This document shows positions 1 to 7,791 of a stretch of DNA of 64,000 nucleotides, piece after piece. The notes under the pieces were generated by a model, which was not told the DNA's origin, made no database searches, and saw nothing but the letters and a program-made list of their open reading frames with translations. The position numbers and the translations under genes were made by a program. Origin of the DNA: an uncultured Clostridia bacterium (GTDB lineage: Bacteria; Bacillota; Clostridia; TANB77; CAG-508); contig CAOSLI010000001.1 of the NCBI GenBank assembly GCA_948524275.1, positions 372,001 through 436,000 of the forward strand. The letters run 5' to 3'. Numbering within the stretch: the first letter of the stretch is position 1; each line of letters opens with the position of its first letter.

Positions 1-59
1 ACAATATAGAGCTTTCTACCAAATAGAAAGCTCAAATCTAGTAGGGAAGGAAATATAAA

Positions 60-1886
60 ATGAACAACCAAAACATAAGAAATATAGCGATAATTGCGCA
101 CGTTGACCATGGAAAGACAACATTAGTTGATGCTCTTTTACATCAAAGTCACGTATTTAGAGAAAATGAACAAGTAGCAGAAAGAGTTATGGACTCTAAT
201 GACCTAGAAAGAGAAAGAGGAATAACAATACTTTCTAAAAATACATCAGTTATGTACAATGATGTAAAAATTAATATAGTAGATACTCCAGGACATGCTG
301 ATTTCGAAGGAGAAGTTGAAAGAGTATTAAAAACTGTTGATGGTGTTTTACTTGTTGTAGATGCGTTTGACGGACCAATGCCACAAACAAGAGAAGTTTT
401 AAAAAAGGCCTTAGCGCTAGACTTACAACCAATAGTTGTAATAAATAAAATAGATAGACCAGGAGCAGCTCCACTTAAAGCAGTTGATAAGGTATTAGAA
501 TTATTCATAGACTTAGGGGCAAATGATGAACAACTTGATTTTCCAGTTATATATGCATCAGCCAAAAATGGTATTGCCAAAATGACTCTTGAAGAAGAAA
601 GTGATAACATTACATGTATATTTGATACAATTATAAAGGAAATTGATCCACCAAAATGTGAAATAGATGGTACAATGCAACTTTTAGTATCTAATATAAA
701 TTATGATGATTATTTAGGAAGAATTGCAGTTGGCAGAGTTGAAAGAGGAACAATAAAAGCTGGACAATCTGTAAGTATTTGTAAAGAAAATGGAAAGGTT
801 ATCCAAGGCAAACTTGCTAAATTATTTACTTATGAAGGTTTAAAAAGAGTTGAAGCAGAAGAAATTAAGGCAGGAGATATAGTTGCTGTATCAGGAATAC
901 CTGATATCAATATTGGAGAGACAATATGTGATTTTGATCATCCAGAAAAGATAGAATTTGTTAATATTGATGAGCCAACAGTTTCTATGACATTTAGTGT
1001 AAATGATGGACCATTAGCAGGAAAAGAAGGTAAATTTGTTACATCAAGACATATTAGGGATAGACTATTTAAAGAACTTGAAAGAAATGTTTCACTAAGA
1101 GTAAAAGAAACAGACAAGGCTGAAAGTTTTGAAGTATGTGGACGTGGAGAACTTCATATATCTGTACTAATTGAAACAATGAGAAGAGAAGGTTTTGAAC
1201 TTTTAGTATCTCGTCCAAAAGTTATATTTAAAGATATTGATGGTGTAAAATGTGAACCTATTGAAACACTTAGTGTTAATGTTCCAGATGATTCAGTTGG
1301 AAATGTTATTGAAAAACTTGGTAGAAGAAAAGCAGAAATGGTTAACATGGAACCAGCAGAACCAGGTCATACAAAAATAGAATTTACAATTCCAGCAAGA
1401 GGTTTAATTGGATATAGAACAGAATTCCTTACAGATACAAAAGGTGAAGGAAGAATGTCAAGCGTATTTAAAGATTATGAGCCATATAAAGGTGAAATAC
1501 AAGCAAGGACAAGGGGAGTATTAACGGCATTTGAACCAGGTACATCAATTACTTATGGATTATATAATGCACAATTAAGAGGAGAACTTTTAATTGGTGC
1601 AGGTGTAGAAGTATATGAGGGAATGATAGTTGGTATAAACTCAAGAAATGAAGATATATCAATAAATGTATGTAAAGAAAAACATTTAACAAATACTAGA
1701 GCCTCTGGTTCAGATGATGCACTTCGTTTAGTTCCACCACTTCAAATGTCATTAGAACAATCAATTGAATTTATAGCTGATGATGAACTTGTTGAAGTTA
1801 CACCTACAAATATTAGATTAAGAAAGAAAATATTAGATACAAAAACAAGGGAAAGAGAAGCAAGAAGAGCACAATCTGCAGACTAG
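60..1886 (+). CDS. typA: Ribosome-associated GTPase TypA/BipA
   Basis: Translational GTPase of 608 residues, the usual length for TypA. It binds the 70S ribosome and helps subunit assembly and stress adaptation. The G domain is complete: P-loop AHVDHGKTT at about residues 13-21, RGIT at 53-56, DTPGH at 75-79 and NKID at 129-132. An EF-Tu domain 2-like barrel, the EF-G III/V-like folds and the TypA-specific C-terminal domain (GRGELH, later GLIGYRTEF) follow. The ATG has a GGAAGG ribosome binding site about 8 bases upstream. The gene stands alone; its 3' side meets a small convergent toxin-antitoxin locus whose bidirectional hairpin at 2012-2042 can serve as its terminator. Confidence 0.97.
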   Translation: MNNQNIRNIAIIAHVDHGKTTLVDALLHQSHVFRENEQVAERVMDSNDLERERGITILSKNTSVMYNDVKINIVDTPGHADFEGEVERVLKTVDGVLLVVDAFDGPMPQTREVLKKALALDLQPIVVINKIDRPGAAPLKAVDKVLELFIDLGANDEQLDFPVIYASAKNGIAKMTLEEESDNITCIFDTIIKEIDPPKCEIDGTMQLLVSNINYDDYLGRIAVGRVERGTIKAGQSVSICKENGKVIQGKLAKLFTYEGLKRVEAEEIKAGDIVAVSGIPDINIGETICDFDHPEKIEFVNIDEPTVSMTFSVNDGPLAGKEGKFVTSRHIRDRLFKELERNVSLRVKETDKAESFEVCGRGELHISVLIETMRREGFELLVSRPKVIFKDIDGVKCEPIETLSVNVPDDSVGNVIEKLGRRKAEMVNMEPAEPGHTKIEFTIPARGLIGYRTEFLTDTKGEGRMSSVFKDYEPYKGEIQARTRGVLTAFEPGTSITYGLYNAQLRGELLIGAGVEVYEGMIVGINSRNEDISINVCKEKHLTNTRASGSDDALRLVPPLQMSLEQSIEFIADDELVEVTPTNIRLRKKILDTKTREREARRAQSAD

Positions 1887-1952
1887 TTTTTTATAGTCTA
1901 TTATTACATCTGACAATTAGGTTAAAATTAAATGCATTATTTTGGAAAAAAC

Positions 1953-1981
1953 TTGACAGTCAAAAAAAAAAATGTTATTCT
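1953..1981 (+). promoter_or_regulatory. Sigma-A promoter of putative antitoxin RNA
   Basis: TTGACA at 1953-1958, a 17-base spacer, and TATTCT at 1976-1981. It would start a short RNA near 1988 that runs toward the toxin gene on the opposite strand and ends at the hairpin 2012-2042. Confidence 0.6.
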
Positions 1982-1987
1982 ATATAT

Positions 1988-2048
1988 AGTTAATAAATTT
2001 CAATGATGTAAAAAGACTAGGAAATGTCACTTCCTAGTCTTTCACCTT
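1988..2048 (+). ncRNA. Putative antisense antitoxin RNA (Fst/par-like)
   Basis: Predicted RNA of about 60 bases from the promoter 1953-1981 to the hairpin at 2012-2042. It carries a 16-base element (1994-2009) that matches 2115-2130 at 15 of 16 positions. Because the toxin is read from the other strand, the RNA can pair with the toxin mRNA exactly over its start codon. Direct repeats plus a shared bidirectional terminator are the layout known for the enterococcal par locus (RNA I/RNA II). Transcription is inferred, not observed. Confidence 0.55.
2012..2042. terminator. Bidirectional intrinsic terminator
   Basis: AAAGACTAGGAA and TTCCTAGTCTTT form a perfect 12-bp stem with a 7-base loop, with T-rich sequence on both sides. 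It lies between typA (+) and the small toxin gene (-) and would end both the toxin mRNA and the antisense RNA. Confidence 0.8.
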
Positions 2049-2049
2049 T

Positions 2050-2124
2050 TTACTCTTTATTTTTATTGTCATCTACAATTATGTATAATATGATAAGAGC
2101 AATCATTTGTATTATAAACTTCAA
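2050..2124 (-). CDS. Small hydrophobic type I toxin (Fst-like), 24 aa
   Basis: A 24-residue peptide starting MKFIIQMIALIILYIIV and ending in a charged tail (DDNKNKE): one membrane segment plus a polar C-terminus, as in Fst/Ldr-family toxins. The start is TTG with AAAGGAGGTGA about 8 bases upstream. On the - strand a promoter (2168-2196) gives a leader in which CCTTTC can pair with GAAAGG of the ribosome binding site, a sequestration hallmark of this class. The stop is followed at once by the hairpin 2012-2042. Family assignment is by architecture only; the peptide has no sequence motif I recognise with certainty. Confidence 0.65.
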   Translation of the reverse strand: MKFIIQMIALIILYIIVDDNKNKE

Positions 2125-2167
2125 TGATGTCACCTCCTTTCTACCTTATAAAGTGAAAGGTTTTTAT

Positions 2168-2196
2168 ATAATATAACAAAAAATGACATATGTCAA
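2168..2196 (-). promoter_or_regulatory. Sigma-A promoter of toxin mRNA
   Basis: Read on the - strand: TTGACA (2196-2191), a 17-base spacer, then TATTAT (2173-2168). It drives the 24-codon toxin gene and points away from the O-methyltransferase gene. Confidence 0.7.
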
Positions 2197-2235
2197 TATT
2201 TGGATAAAATATATCATAAATAATGGAGAAAATAA

Positions 2236-2835
2236 ATGAATAAAATAGTAAACTCAAAAAAATTAGAAAAGATAAAAAGAAAAGCAATTGAAAATAGTGT
2301 ACCAATAATAATGGATGACACATTAGAAGTGATGGAAGGATATATGAAGGATATTAAAGTAGATAAAATACTTGAGATAGGTACAGCTGTCGGATATTCT
2401 GCACTTTGTTTTTCACAATTTTTAAATTATAACGGAAAGATTGACACTATTGAAAGAGATGAAGAAAGAATTAAAGAGGCTAAGGAAAACATTAAGATAT
2501 TGGACGAAACTTATACAATAAATATTTTGGAAGGAGATGCAACGCAAATTTTGCCAAAATTAAATGATAAATATGATATGATATTTATAGATGCTGCAAA
2601 AGGCAAATACCCATTTTTCTTAGAACAATCATTAAGATTATTATCCGATAAAGGAATAATTTTTGCAGATAATATCTTATTTAAAGGGTATGTTTTAAGC
2701 GATTATAACAAGCACAAACAAAGAACAGCAGTTAACCATTTAAGAGAATTTATCAAGTTATCAACAGAAAATCCAGAACTTGAAACTAAGATATTAGAAG
2801 TTGGAGATGGACTTGCAATTATAAAAAGAAAATGA
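2236..2835 (+). CDS. SAM-dependent O-methyltransferase (family 3; YrrM/TrmR-like)
   Basis: A 199-residue class I methyltransferase of the O-methyltransferase 3 family (catechol/caffeoyl-CoA type). The SAM-binding motif I is EIGTAVGYSA at residues 47-56; the acidic end of strand 2 (TIERD) is near 71-75; and FIDAAKGKY at 117-125 supplies the metal-binding aspartate. Family members in Firmicutes include TrmR, which methylates 5-hydroxyuridine in tRNA, but small-molecule methylation cannot be excluded. ATG chosen for the GGAGAA 6 bases upstream. It is the first gene after the toxin-antitoxin locus and is transcribed away from it. Confidence 0.88.
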   Translation: MNKIVNSKKLEKIKRKAIENSVPIIMDDTLEVMEGYMKDIKVDKILEIGTAVGYSALCFSQFLNYNGKIDTIERDEERIKEAKENIKILDETYTINILEGDATQILPKLNDKYDMIFIDAAKGKYPFFLEQSLRLLSDKGIIFADNILFKGYVLSDYNKHKQRTAVNHLREFIKLSTENPELETKILEVGDGLAIIKRK

Positions 2836-2876
2836 TAAAATTGGATATGTAAAAAAGTAAACAAAGGAAGGAGAAA

Positions 2877-2945
2877 ATGCATAGTAAAACTTATACATTG
2901 ATATTTAAGAAGTATTATGCAAACATAGAAAATGAAAAGGAATAG
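2877..2945 (+). CDS. Short leader ORF (22 aa) overlapping the next start
   Basis: A 22-codon frame (begins MHSKTYTLIF) that opens 3 bases after AAGGAAGGAGAAA, the best ribosome binding site in the area. Its stop (TAG, 2943-2945) lies just inside the next gene, whose ATG at 2932 has no recognisable ribosome binding site. The arrangement fits translational coupling: ribosomes ending the leader re-initiate at 2932. The frame of the surface-protein gene is +1 relative to the leader, so this is not an N-terminal extension. The peptide itself is not conserved as far as I can tell. Confidence 0.45.
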   Translation: MHSKTYTLIFKKYYANIENEKE

Positions 2946-3786
2946 AACAATTTTAACAATCATCACATTATTATTACTAATATTTATAGGGACTAACAGT
3001 GTATATGCCACATCAAAAACTAAAGCAGAGATAAATGAAGAAAGGTCTAATAATTATCTAGAATCACTATCAGTAGAGGGATATGATATTACACCAGAAT
3101 TTAATAAGTTTAACCAAACATATTATTTAACAATTCCATCGTCTGTTAAAGCTTTAAATGTTGTTGCTAAATGTGAAAGAGAAGAAGCTAAGTATAGAGT
3201 ATCAGGAAATACTAATTTGGCAAATAATGAAAATACAATTAATGTAGTAGTAACTTCACAAAATAGACTAACAAGAACGTACAAAATTATGGTAACTAAA
3301 GAAATTGATAATGGACTTAAGTTAAATAGCCTGGATATTGAAGGGGTAAAATTGTTACACGAATTTACAGGCGACAATCATAACTATAAAGGAACTGCAA
3401 CATTTAGCAAAGATGAGACTGAACTTAAAATCAATGCAGTGTCTAACATTCCAGAGGCAAGTATAGAAATATTAGGAAACAAAGTTGTACAGGGAAATAA
3501 TTTAATAACTATTATATTAAGAAATGGAAACAAGACTTCTGTATACCAGATAGACATAGACGTTACAGTAGAAAAAACAATAACTACTGAGATAAAAAAT
3601 AATTCTTTTATAGAAAATGCAAAGAATAAGGTTGCTGAATTTATGAAAGATGAAAATAAATTAATGTCAGTACTTATAGCTGCAGCAGTTGTACTTTTAC
3701 TATTAGTAATTATACTTATTACGAAAATTTCTAAAGGAAAAAGGGTAAATAAAAATAAGGAAAATCTTAAAAAAAGAGCAAAATAA
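2932..3786 (+). CDS. Secreted, membrane-anchored cadherin-like beta-sandwich protein
   Basis: 284 residues. A clear signal peptide (MKRN then a hydrophobic core ending NSVYA, residues 1-26) is followed by two copies of a cadherin-like beta-sandwich domain of the kind found in clostridial surface proteins. Each copy opens with an LxSLxVEGYDITPEFN or LNSLDIEGVKLLHEF signature (about residues 44 and 132). A C-terminal transmembrane helix lies at roughly 242-265 with a Lys/Arg-rich cytoplasmic tail, so the domains face outward. Function unknown; the fold is usually adhesive or structural. Start set by the signal peptide although the local ribosome binding site is poor (see the leader ORF at 2877). 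Confidence 0.85.
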   Translation: MKRNRTILTIITLLLLIFIGTNSVYATSKTKAEINEERSNNYLESLSVEGYDITPEFNKFNQTYYLTIPSSVKALNVVAKCEREEAKYRVSGNTNLANNENTINVVVTSQNRLTRTYKIMVTKEIDNGLKLNSLDIEGVKLLHEFTGDNHNYKGTATFSKDETELKINAVSNIPEASIEILGNKVVQGNNLITIILRNGNKTSVYQIDIDVTVEKTITTEIKNNSFIENAKNKVAEFMKDENKLMSVLIAAAVVLLLLVIILITKISKGKRVNKNKENLKKRAK

Positions 3787-3796
3787 ATTTTTTAAA

Positions 3797-3858
3797 GCCA
3801 AGAAGGGACGGCCCTTTTTGGCCACAATTTCAACCATTGGGGACGGTCTTTCTTGGCC
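3797..3858. repeat. GGGACGG-type palindromic repeat, copy 1
   Basis: Outer inverted repeat GCCAAGAA (3797-3804) and TTCTTGGC (3850-3857) around two GGGACGG cores and CTTTTTGGCC. It belongs to the same family as the intergenic elements at 6745, 19352, 22351 and 50150. Confidence 0.7.
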
Positions 3859-3886
3859 TGAATTAATAAAATAGGAGGAGAAACAA

Positions 3887-5026
3887 ATGATTAAAAAAGT
3901 TGCAATATTAGCAAATGGTGGAGATGTAGCAGGACTTAATCCAGTTATAAGAGCAATAATGAGGACTGCACAAACTAATGGAATAGAATGCTATGGATTT
4001 ATAGATGGATATAAGGGTTTACTTGAAAATAATTTTATAAGATTAGATGGAAATAGGTTAGCTGATGGAATTCTGCCAAAAGGAGGTTCTATTATTGGTT
4101 CTTCAACCAATACTATTGTATTTAATTATAAGGTAACAAACCCAGATGGAACAGTAGAATATAAAGACCTATCTGATTTATGTGTAGAAAATGTAAAAAA
4201 GGATGAATTTGATTGTGTATTTACACTTGGTGGAGATAGTACACAAAAGTCTGCAAGAGACTTATATATTAAGGGTATAAATACAATAGGTGTTCCAAAA
4301 ACAATAGATAATGATGTTGCTTGTACTGATATAACATTTGGGTATAATACTGCAGTATCAGTTGCGGCAGAAGCATTAGATAGACTTCATACAACAGCAG
4401 AAACTCATCACAGAATAATGTGTTTAGAGGTAATGGGAAGATATGCAGGCTGGATTGCTCTTGAGTCAGCAATAGCAGGTGGAGCAGATGCTGCATTAAT
4501 TCCAGAGATTCCATATGATATAAACAAAGTAGCTGAAAGTATAAATAAAAGAATTGCAAGAGGAAAACAATTTAGTGTTGTGGTTGTATCAGAAGGTGCA
4601 GCACCAAAGGATGGTGAGGCGTCTACTTTCACATCTGATGTAGATAGTAAATCAGGTATATCAGTCAAATTTGCAGGTGCAGGTGATAAAGTTTCAAAAG
4701 AGCTTCAAAAATTAACTGGATTAGAATCGAGATGTACAACATTAGGATATATGCAAAGAGGTGGCACACCAACAGCATATGATAGAGTGCTTTCTACTAA
4801 ATATGGGGCTAAAGCAATGGAACTTGCAATGGAAGGAAAATTTGGAGTCTTAACTGTTATAAAAGATGGAAAATTAGATTATGTCTCACTAGAAGATGTT
4901 GTAGGAAATAATAAGAAATTAGGAGAAGTACAAGGTGGTACAGAGGATAGTAATGTTAGATTAGTTACAATGGATCATGAACTTGTAAAAACGGCAAGAG
5001 ATATAGGAATATGCTTAGGAGATTAG
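3887..5026 (+). CDS. pfkA: 6-phosphofructokinase (mixed active-site signature)
   Basis: Phosphofructokinase-family enzyme (379 aa) that phosphorylates fructose 6-phosphate in glycolysis. The N-terminal nucleotide loop is NGGDVAGLN (residues 10-18). The catalytic segment PKTIDND (137-143) holds the general-base aspartate at 141, and MGRYAGW follows at 183-189. Two residues separate ATP- from PPi-dependent enzymes: E. coli Gly104 and Gly124. Here these positions are Ser118 (GGDST) and Lys138 (PKTIDND). Lys is the PPi or mixed-group state and Ser fits neither class cleanly, so the phosphoryl donor cannot be assigned. ATG with AGGAGGAG 8 bases upstream; argS follows 13 bases after the stop. Confidence 0.93.
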   Translation: MIKKVAILANGGDVAGLNPVIRAIMRTAQTNGIECYGFIDGYKGLLENNFIRLDGNRLADGILPKGGSIIGSSTNTIVFNYKVTNPDGTVEYKDLSDLCVENVKKDEFDCVFTLGGDSTQKSARDLYIKGINTIGVPKTIDNDVACTDITFGYNTAVSVAAEALDRLHTTAETHHRIMCLEVMGRYAGWIALESAIAGGADAALIPEIPYDINKVAESINKRIARGKQFSVVVVSEGAAPKDGEASTFTSDVDSKSGISVKFAGAGDKVSKELQKLTGLESRCTTLGYMQRGGTPTAYDRVLSTKYGAKAMELAMEGKFGVLTVIKDGKLDYVSLEDVVGNNKKLGEVQGGTEDSNVRLVTMDHELVKTARDIGICLGD

Positions 5027-5039
5027 AGAGGAAAATATA

Positions 5040-6740
5040 ATGAATTTCAAACAAGTAATTGCAGAAAATATTTCAAAAATAACTGAATTAGATAAAGAAG
5101 AAATAGAAGGATTTATAGAAATTCCAAAAGACGATGGAAATGGAGACTTTGCATTTCCTTGTTTTAGGCTTGCAAAGACTCTAAAAAAAGCACCTAATAT
5201 AATTGCAGAAGAATTAAAAAATGCCATTGAAACTAATGATATAATGGAAAAAATAGAAGCATTAAATGGATACTTAAATTTCTACATTACTAAATCAGAG
5301 ATAGTCAAAACAGCAGTAGAGAAGTTTGATGCAAAAAAAGAAACTTATGGTTCATCAGATATAGGAAATGGAAAGACAGTTTTGGTAGAATATTCATCAC
5401 CTAATATTGCAAAACCATTTCACATAGGACATTTAAAGACTACTATAATAGGGCATTCTTTATACAACATATATAAATTTTTGGGATTTGATACAATAGG
5501 ACTAAATCATTTAGGTGATTATGGAACTCAATTTGCTAAACTAATTGAAGCATATAAAAGATGGGGCGATGAATACAATATTGAAGAAAATCCAATAGAA
5601 AAAATGTCACAAATGTATATTAGAATAAATGCTCTTTGTGAAGAGGATGAAAGTGTACTTGAAGAATGTAGAGAAACATTTAAAAAGCTAGAAGATGGAG
5701 ACGAGTATTGCACAAAAATATGGAATAAATTTAAAGAACTTAGCCTTGTAGAATTTAAGAAAATATATGATTTACTAGGGGTAGATTTTGATTCATATAA
5801 TGGTGAAGCATTTTATTCAGATAAGATGGATGAAGTTATAAGACTACTTGAAAAGTCAGGAAAACTCACAGAATCACAAGGTGCAAAAGTTGTTGATCTT
5901 GCAGACAAAGGGATAAAAGCACCATGTATAATTCAAAAGGCAAATGGCTCATCAATCTATGCGACAAGAGATTTAGCAGCTATTCTTTATAGAACAAAAA
6001 CATATGATTTTGATAAATGTTTATATGTTGTTGCTGAAGAACAAAATTTACATTTTAAGCAAATATTTGAAGTAGCTAAATATCTTGGAATAGATGAAAA
6101 ATATACTAATGGATTAGAACATATAAGCTATGGAATGATAAGGCTTCCTGAAGGGAAAATGTCATCTCGTAAGGGAAATTTCATTAAAGTAGAAGACTTA
6201 CTTGAAGAATCAATATCAAAAGTAAAAGACATAATGAAAGATAGAGACATAGAAAATAAAGATGAAGTTGCAAAACAAGTTGGAATTGGTGCTGTTATAT
6301 TTGAAGATTTAGCAGAATCAAGAATAAAAAATCAAGTGTTTGATTTAAATGAAGCACTAAATTTTAATGGAGAAACTGGACCATATGTACAATATATGAC
6401 GGTCAGAACTAAGAGTGTACTTGAAAAAGCAGGATATATACCAAGTATATATGATATAAATTTTAAAAGTTTAACAGATGACTCAAGTATTAGATTAGTA
6501 AAGATAATTGATAATTTTGAAAAGATTATTATAGACGCTATGCACAAAAACGAGCCATCTATAATTGCTAGATATGTGATTGATTTAGCTGAAAGTTATA
6601 GCACCTTTTATAATGAAAACAAAATACTTACAGATGTTAAGGAAGAACAAGACGCAAGGATTTATCTTACATATATGGCTAAAATCACACTAACAAACGG
6701 ACTACATCTACTTGGAATTGAAGTACCTGATAAGATGTAA
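5040..6740 (+). CDS. argS: Arginyl-tRNA synthetase
   Basis: Class I synthetase (566 aa) charging tRNA-Arg. An N-terminal Arg-tRNA synthetase domain (about 1-90) precedes the Rossmann catalytic domain with HIGH at 128-131 and KMSS at 373-376, and ends in the DALR anticodon-binding domain. In this window CGG codons appear not to be read as arginine, so the tRNA-Arg set this enzyme serves (AGA/AGG and CGU/CGC/CGA readers) is of special interest. ATG preceded by AGAGGAAA; probably co-transcribed with pfkA. A palindromic repeat follows the stop. Confidence 0.97.
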   Translation: MNFKQVIAENISKITELDKEEIEGFIEIPKDDGNGDFAFPCFRLAKTLKKAPNIIAEELKNAIETNDIMEKIEALNGYLNFYITKSEIVKTAVEKFDAKKETYGSSDIGNGKTVLVEYSSPNIAKPFHIGHLKTTIIGHSLYNIYKFLGFDTIGLNHLGDYGTQFAKLIEAYKRWGDEYNIEENPIEKMSQMYIRINALCEEDESVLEECRETFKKLEDGDEYCTKIWNKFKELSLVEFKKIYDLLGVDFDSYNGEAFYSDKMDEVIRLLEKSGKLTESQGAKVVDLADKGIKAPCIIQKANGSSIYATRDLAAILYRTKTYDFDKCLYVVAEEQNLHFKQIFEVAKYLGIDEKYTNGLEHISYGMIRLPEGKMSSRKGNFIKVEDLLEESISKVKDIMKDRDIENKDEVAKQVGIGAVIFEDLAESRIKNQVFDLNEALNFNGETGPYVQYMTVRTKSVLEKAGYIPSIYDINFKSLTDDSSIRLVKIIDNFEKIIIDAMHKNEPSIIARYVIDLAESYSTFYNENKILTDVKEEQDARIYLTYMAKITLTNGLHLLGIEVPDKM

Positions 6741-6744
6741 AATC

Positions 6745-6813
6745 AACCAAGGGGACGGGCCTTTTGGTCGACCAAAAAGTACGTCCCTGTGGTCGACCAG
6801 GGGGACACCCCTT
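6745..6813. repeat. GGGACG/GTCGAC palindromic repeat, copy 2
   Basis: Contains the perfect 16-bp palindrome TTTTGGTCGACCAAAA flanked by GGGACGGGCC and AGTACGTCCC, then GTGGTCGACC and GGGGGACACCCC. It is nearly the reverse complement of the element at 19352-19422. Likely a mobile or REP-like palindrome; it may also form a hairpin ending the argS transcript. Confidence 0.75.
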
Positions 6814-6840
6814 TAAAAATAAAAAGGAAAGATTGCAAAT

Positions 6841-7305
6841 ATGAAAAAAGTTATGTTTATATCAAGTAATGGTGGACATTTAAATGAACTAATGCAGCTG
6901 AATTTTGAAGATTTTGATTATTCGATTGTTACTGAGAAAACCCAATCTGACAAAGATTTAAAAGATAAATATCAAGGTAAAGTTTACTACTTAGCTTATG
7001 GAACGAGAAGGACACCAATAACATATTTCTTTATATTACTTTTTAACTTTTTCAAAAGTTTATACTTATTTATAAAGTTAAGACCAAATGTTGTTGTTAC
7101 AACAGGAACCCATACAGCAGTTCCTATGTGCTATATTGCTAAACTTTTTAGGGCAAAAGTAATATGGATAGAGACTTTTGCAAATAGGACAAGCAAAACA
7201 TTAGCTGGAAGATTAGTTTATCCAATTGCTGACACTTTTGTAGTTCAATGGGAGGAAATGCTAAAGTTGTATCCAAAGGCTAAGTATTGGGGTTGGATAT
7301 ATTAA
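6841..7305 (+). CDS. Alg14-like glycosyltransferase subunit (PssD-type)
   Basis: 154-residue membrane-associated subunit of a two-part glycosyltransferase like eukaryotic Alg13/Alg14 and bacterial PssD/PssE. The N-terminus has SSNGGHLNEL (about 8-17), typical of GT-B enzymes. A hydrophobic helix near 60-80 (TYFFILLFNFFKSLYLF) would anchor it to the membrane, and TTGTHTAVP follows near 95. The partner with the sugar-nucleotide half is the next gene, 21 bases downstream. Together they probably add the second sugar to an undecaprenyl-linked oligosaccharide. Ribosome binding site AAAGGAAAG upstream of the ATG. Confidence 0.85.
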   Translation: MKKVMFISSNGGHLNELMQLNFEDFDYSIVTEKTQSDKDLKDKYQGKVYYLAYGTRRTPITYFFILLFNFFKSLYLFIKLRPNVVVTTGTHTAVPMCYIAKLFRAKVIWIETFANRTSKTLAGRLVYPIADTFVVQWEEMLKLYPKAKYWGWIY

Positions 7306-7326
7306 TAAAAAAGGAGACGAAATAAA

Positions 7327-7791
7327 TTGATATTTGTAACACTTGGGACACAAGATAAACAATTTAAAAGGCTTCTAGATGCAGTTGATAAACTTGAGAC
7401 TGATGAAAAGATTATAGCACAGATAGGTTCAACGGATTTTTCATCAGCTAAAATGGAAATATATAAATATATGACAATAGATGAATTTACAAAATATATG
7501 AATGAGGCAAGGGTTGTAATTACTCATGCGGGTGTTGGCACAATAATTATGGGGCTTAAACTTCATAAAAAGATGATTGTTGCTGCAAGAAGAAAAGAAT
7601 TTAAAGAGCATGTAAACGACCATCAAATGCAGATATTAGAAAATTTTGCAGAAGAGGGGTACATACTACCACTCACGGAATTGGATGATTTAGCAGAGTT
7701 GATAGACAAAGATTTTTCACCCAAAGAATATACTTCTAATAGAGATGAATTTGTAAAAAAGTTAAATGATGAAATTGAGGGTATAAAATGA
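7327..7791 (+). CDS. Alg13-like glycosyltransferase subunit (PssE-type)
   Basis: 154-residue soluble catalytic partner of the preceding Alg14-like protein, equivalent to the C-terminal half of family 28 glycosyltransferases such as MurG. It begins FVTLGTQDKQF and carries THAGVGTIIMGL (about residues 57-68), the UDP-sugar-binding loop region. The start is TTG at 7327, supported by AAGGAGACG 8 bases upstream; no ATG fits the conserved N-terminus. The stop overlaps the ATG of the flippase gene by 4 bases (ATGA), so the two are translationally coupled. Confidence 0.85.
   Translation: MIFVTLGTQDKQFKRLLDAVDKLETDEKIIAQIGSTDFSSAKMEIYKYMTIDEFTKYMNEARVVITHAGVGTIIMGLKLHKKMIVAARRKEFKEHVNDHQMQILENFAEEGYILPLTELDDLAELIDKDFSPKEYTSNRDEFVKKLNDEIEGIK

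Noticed and set aside
2141..2323. 60-codon - strand ORF opposite the O-methyltransferase
   Set aside because: No ribosome binding site; AT-rich shadow of the + strand gene.
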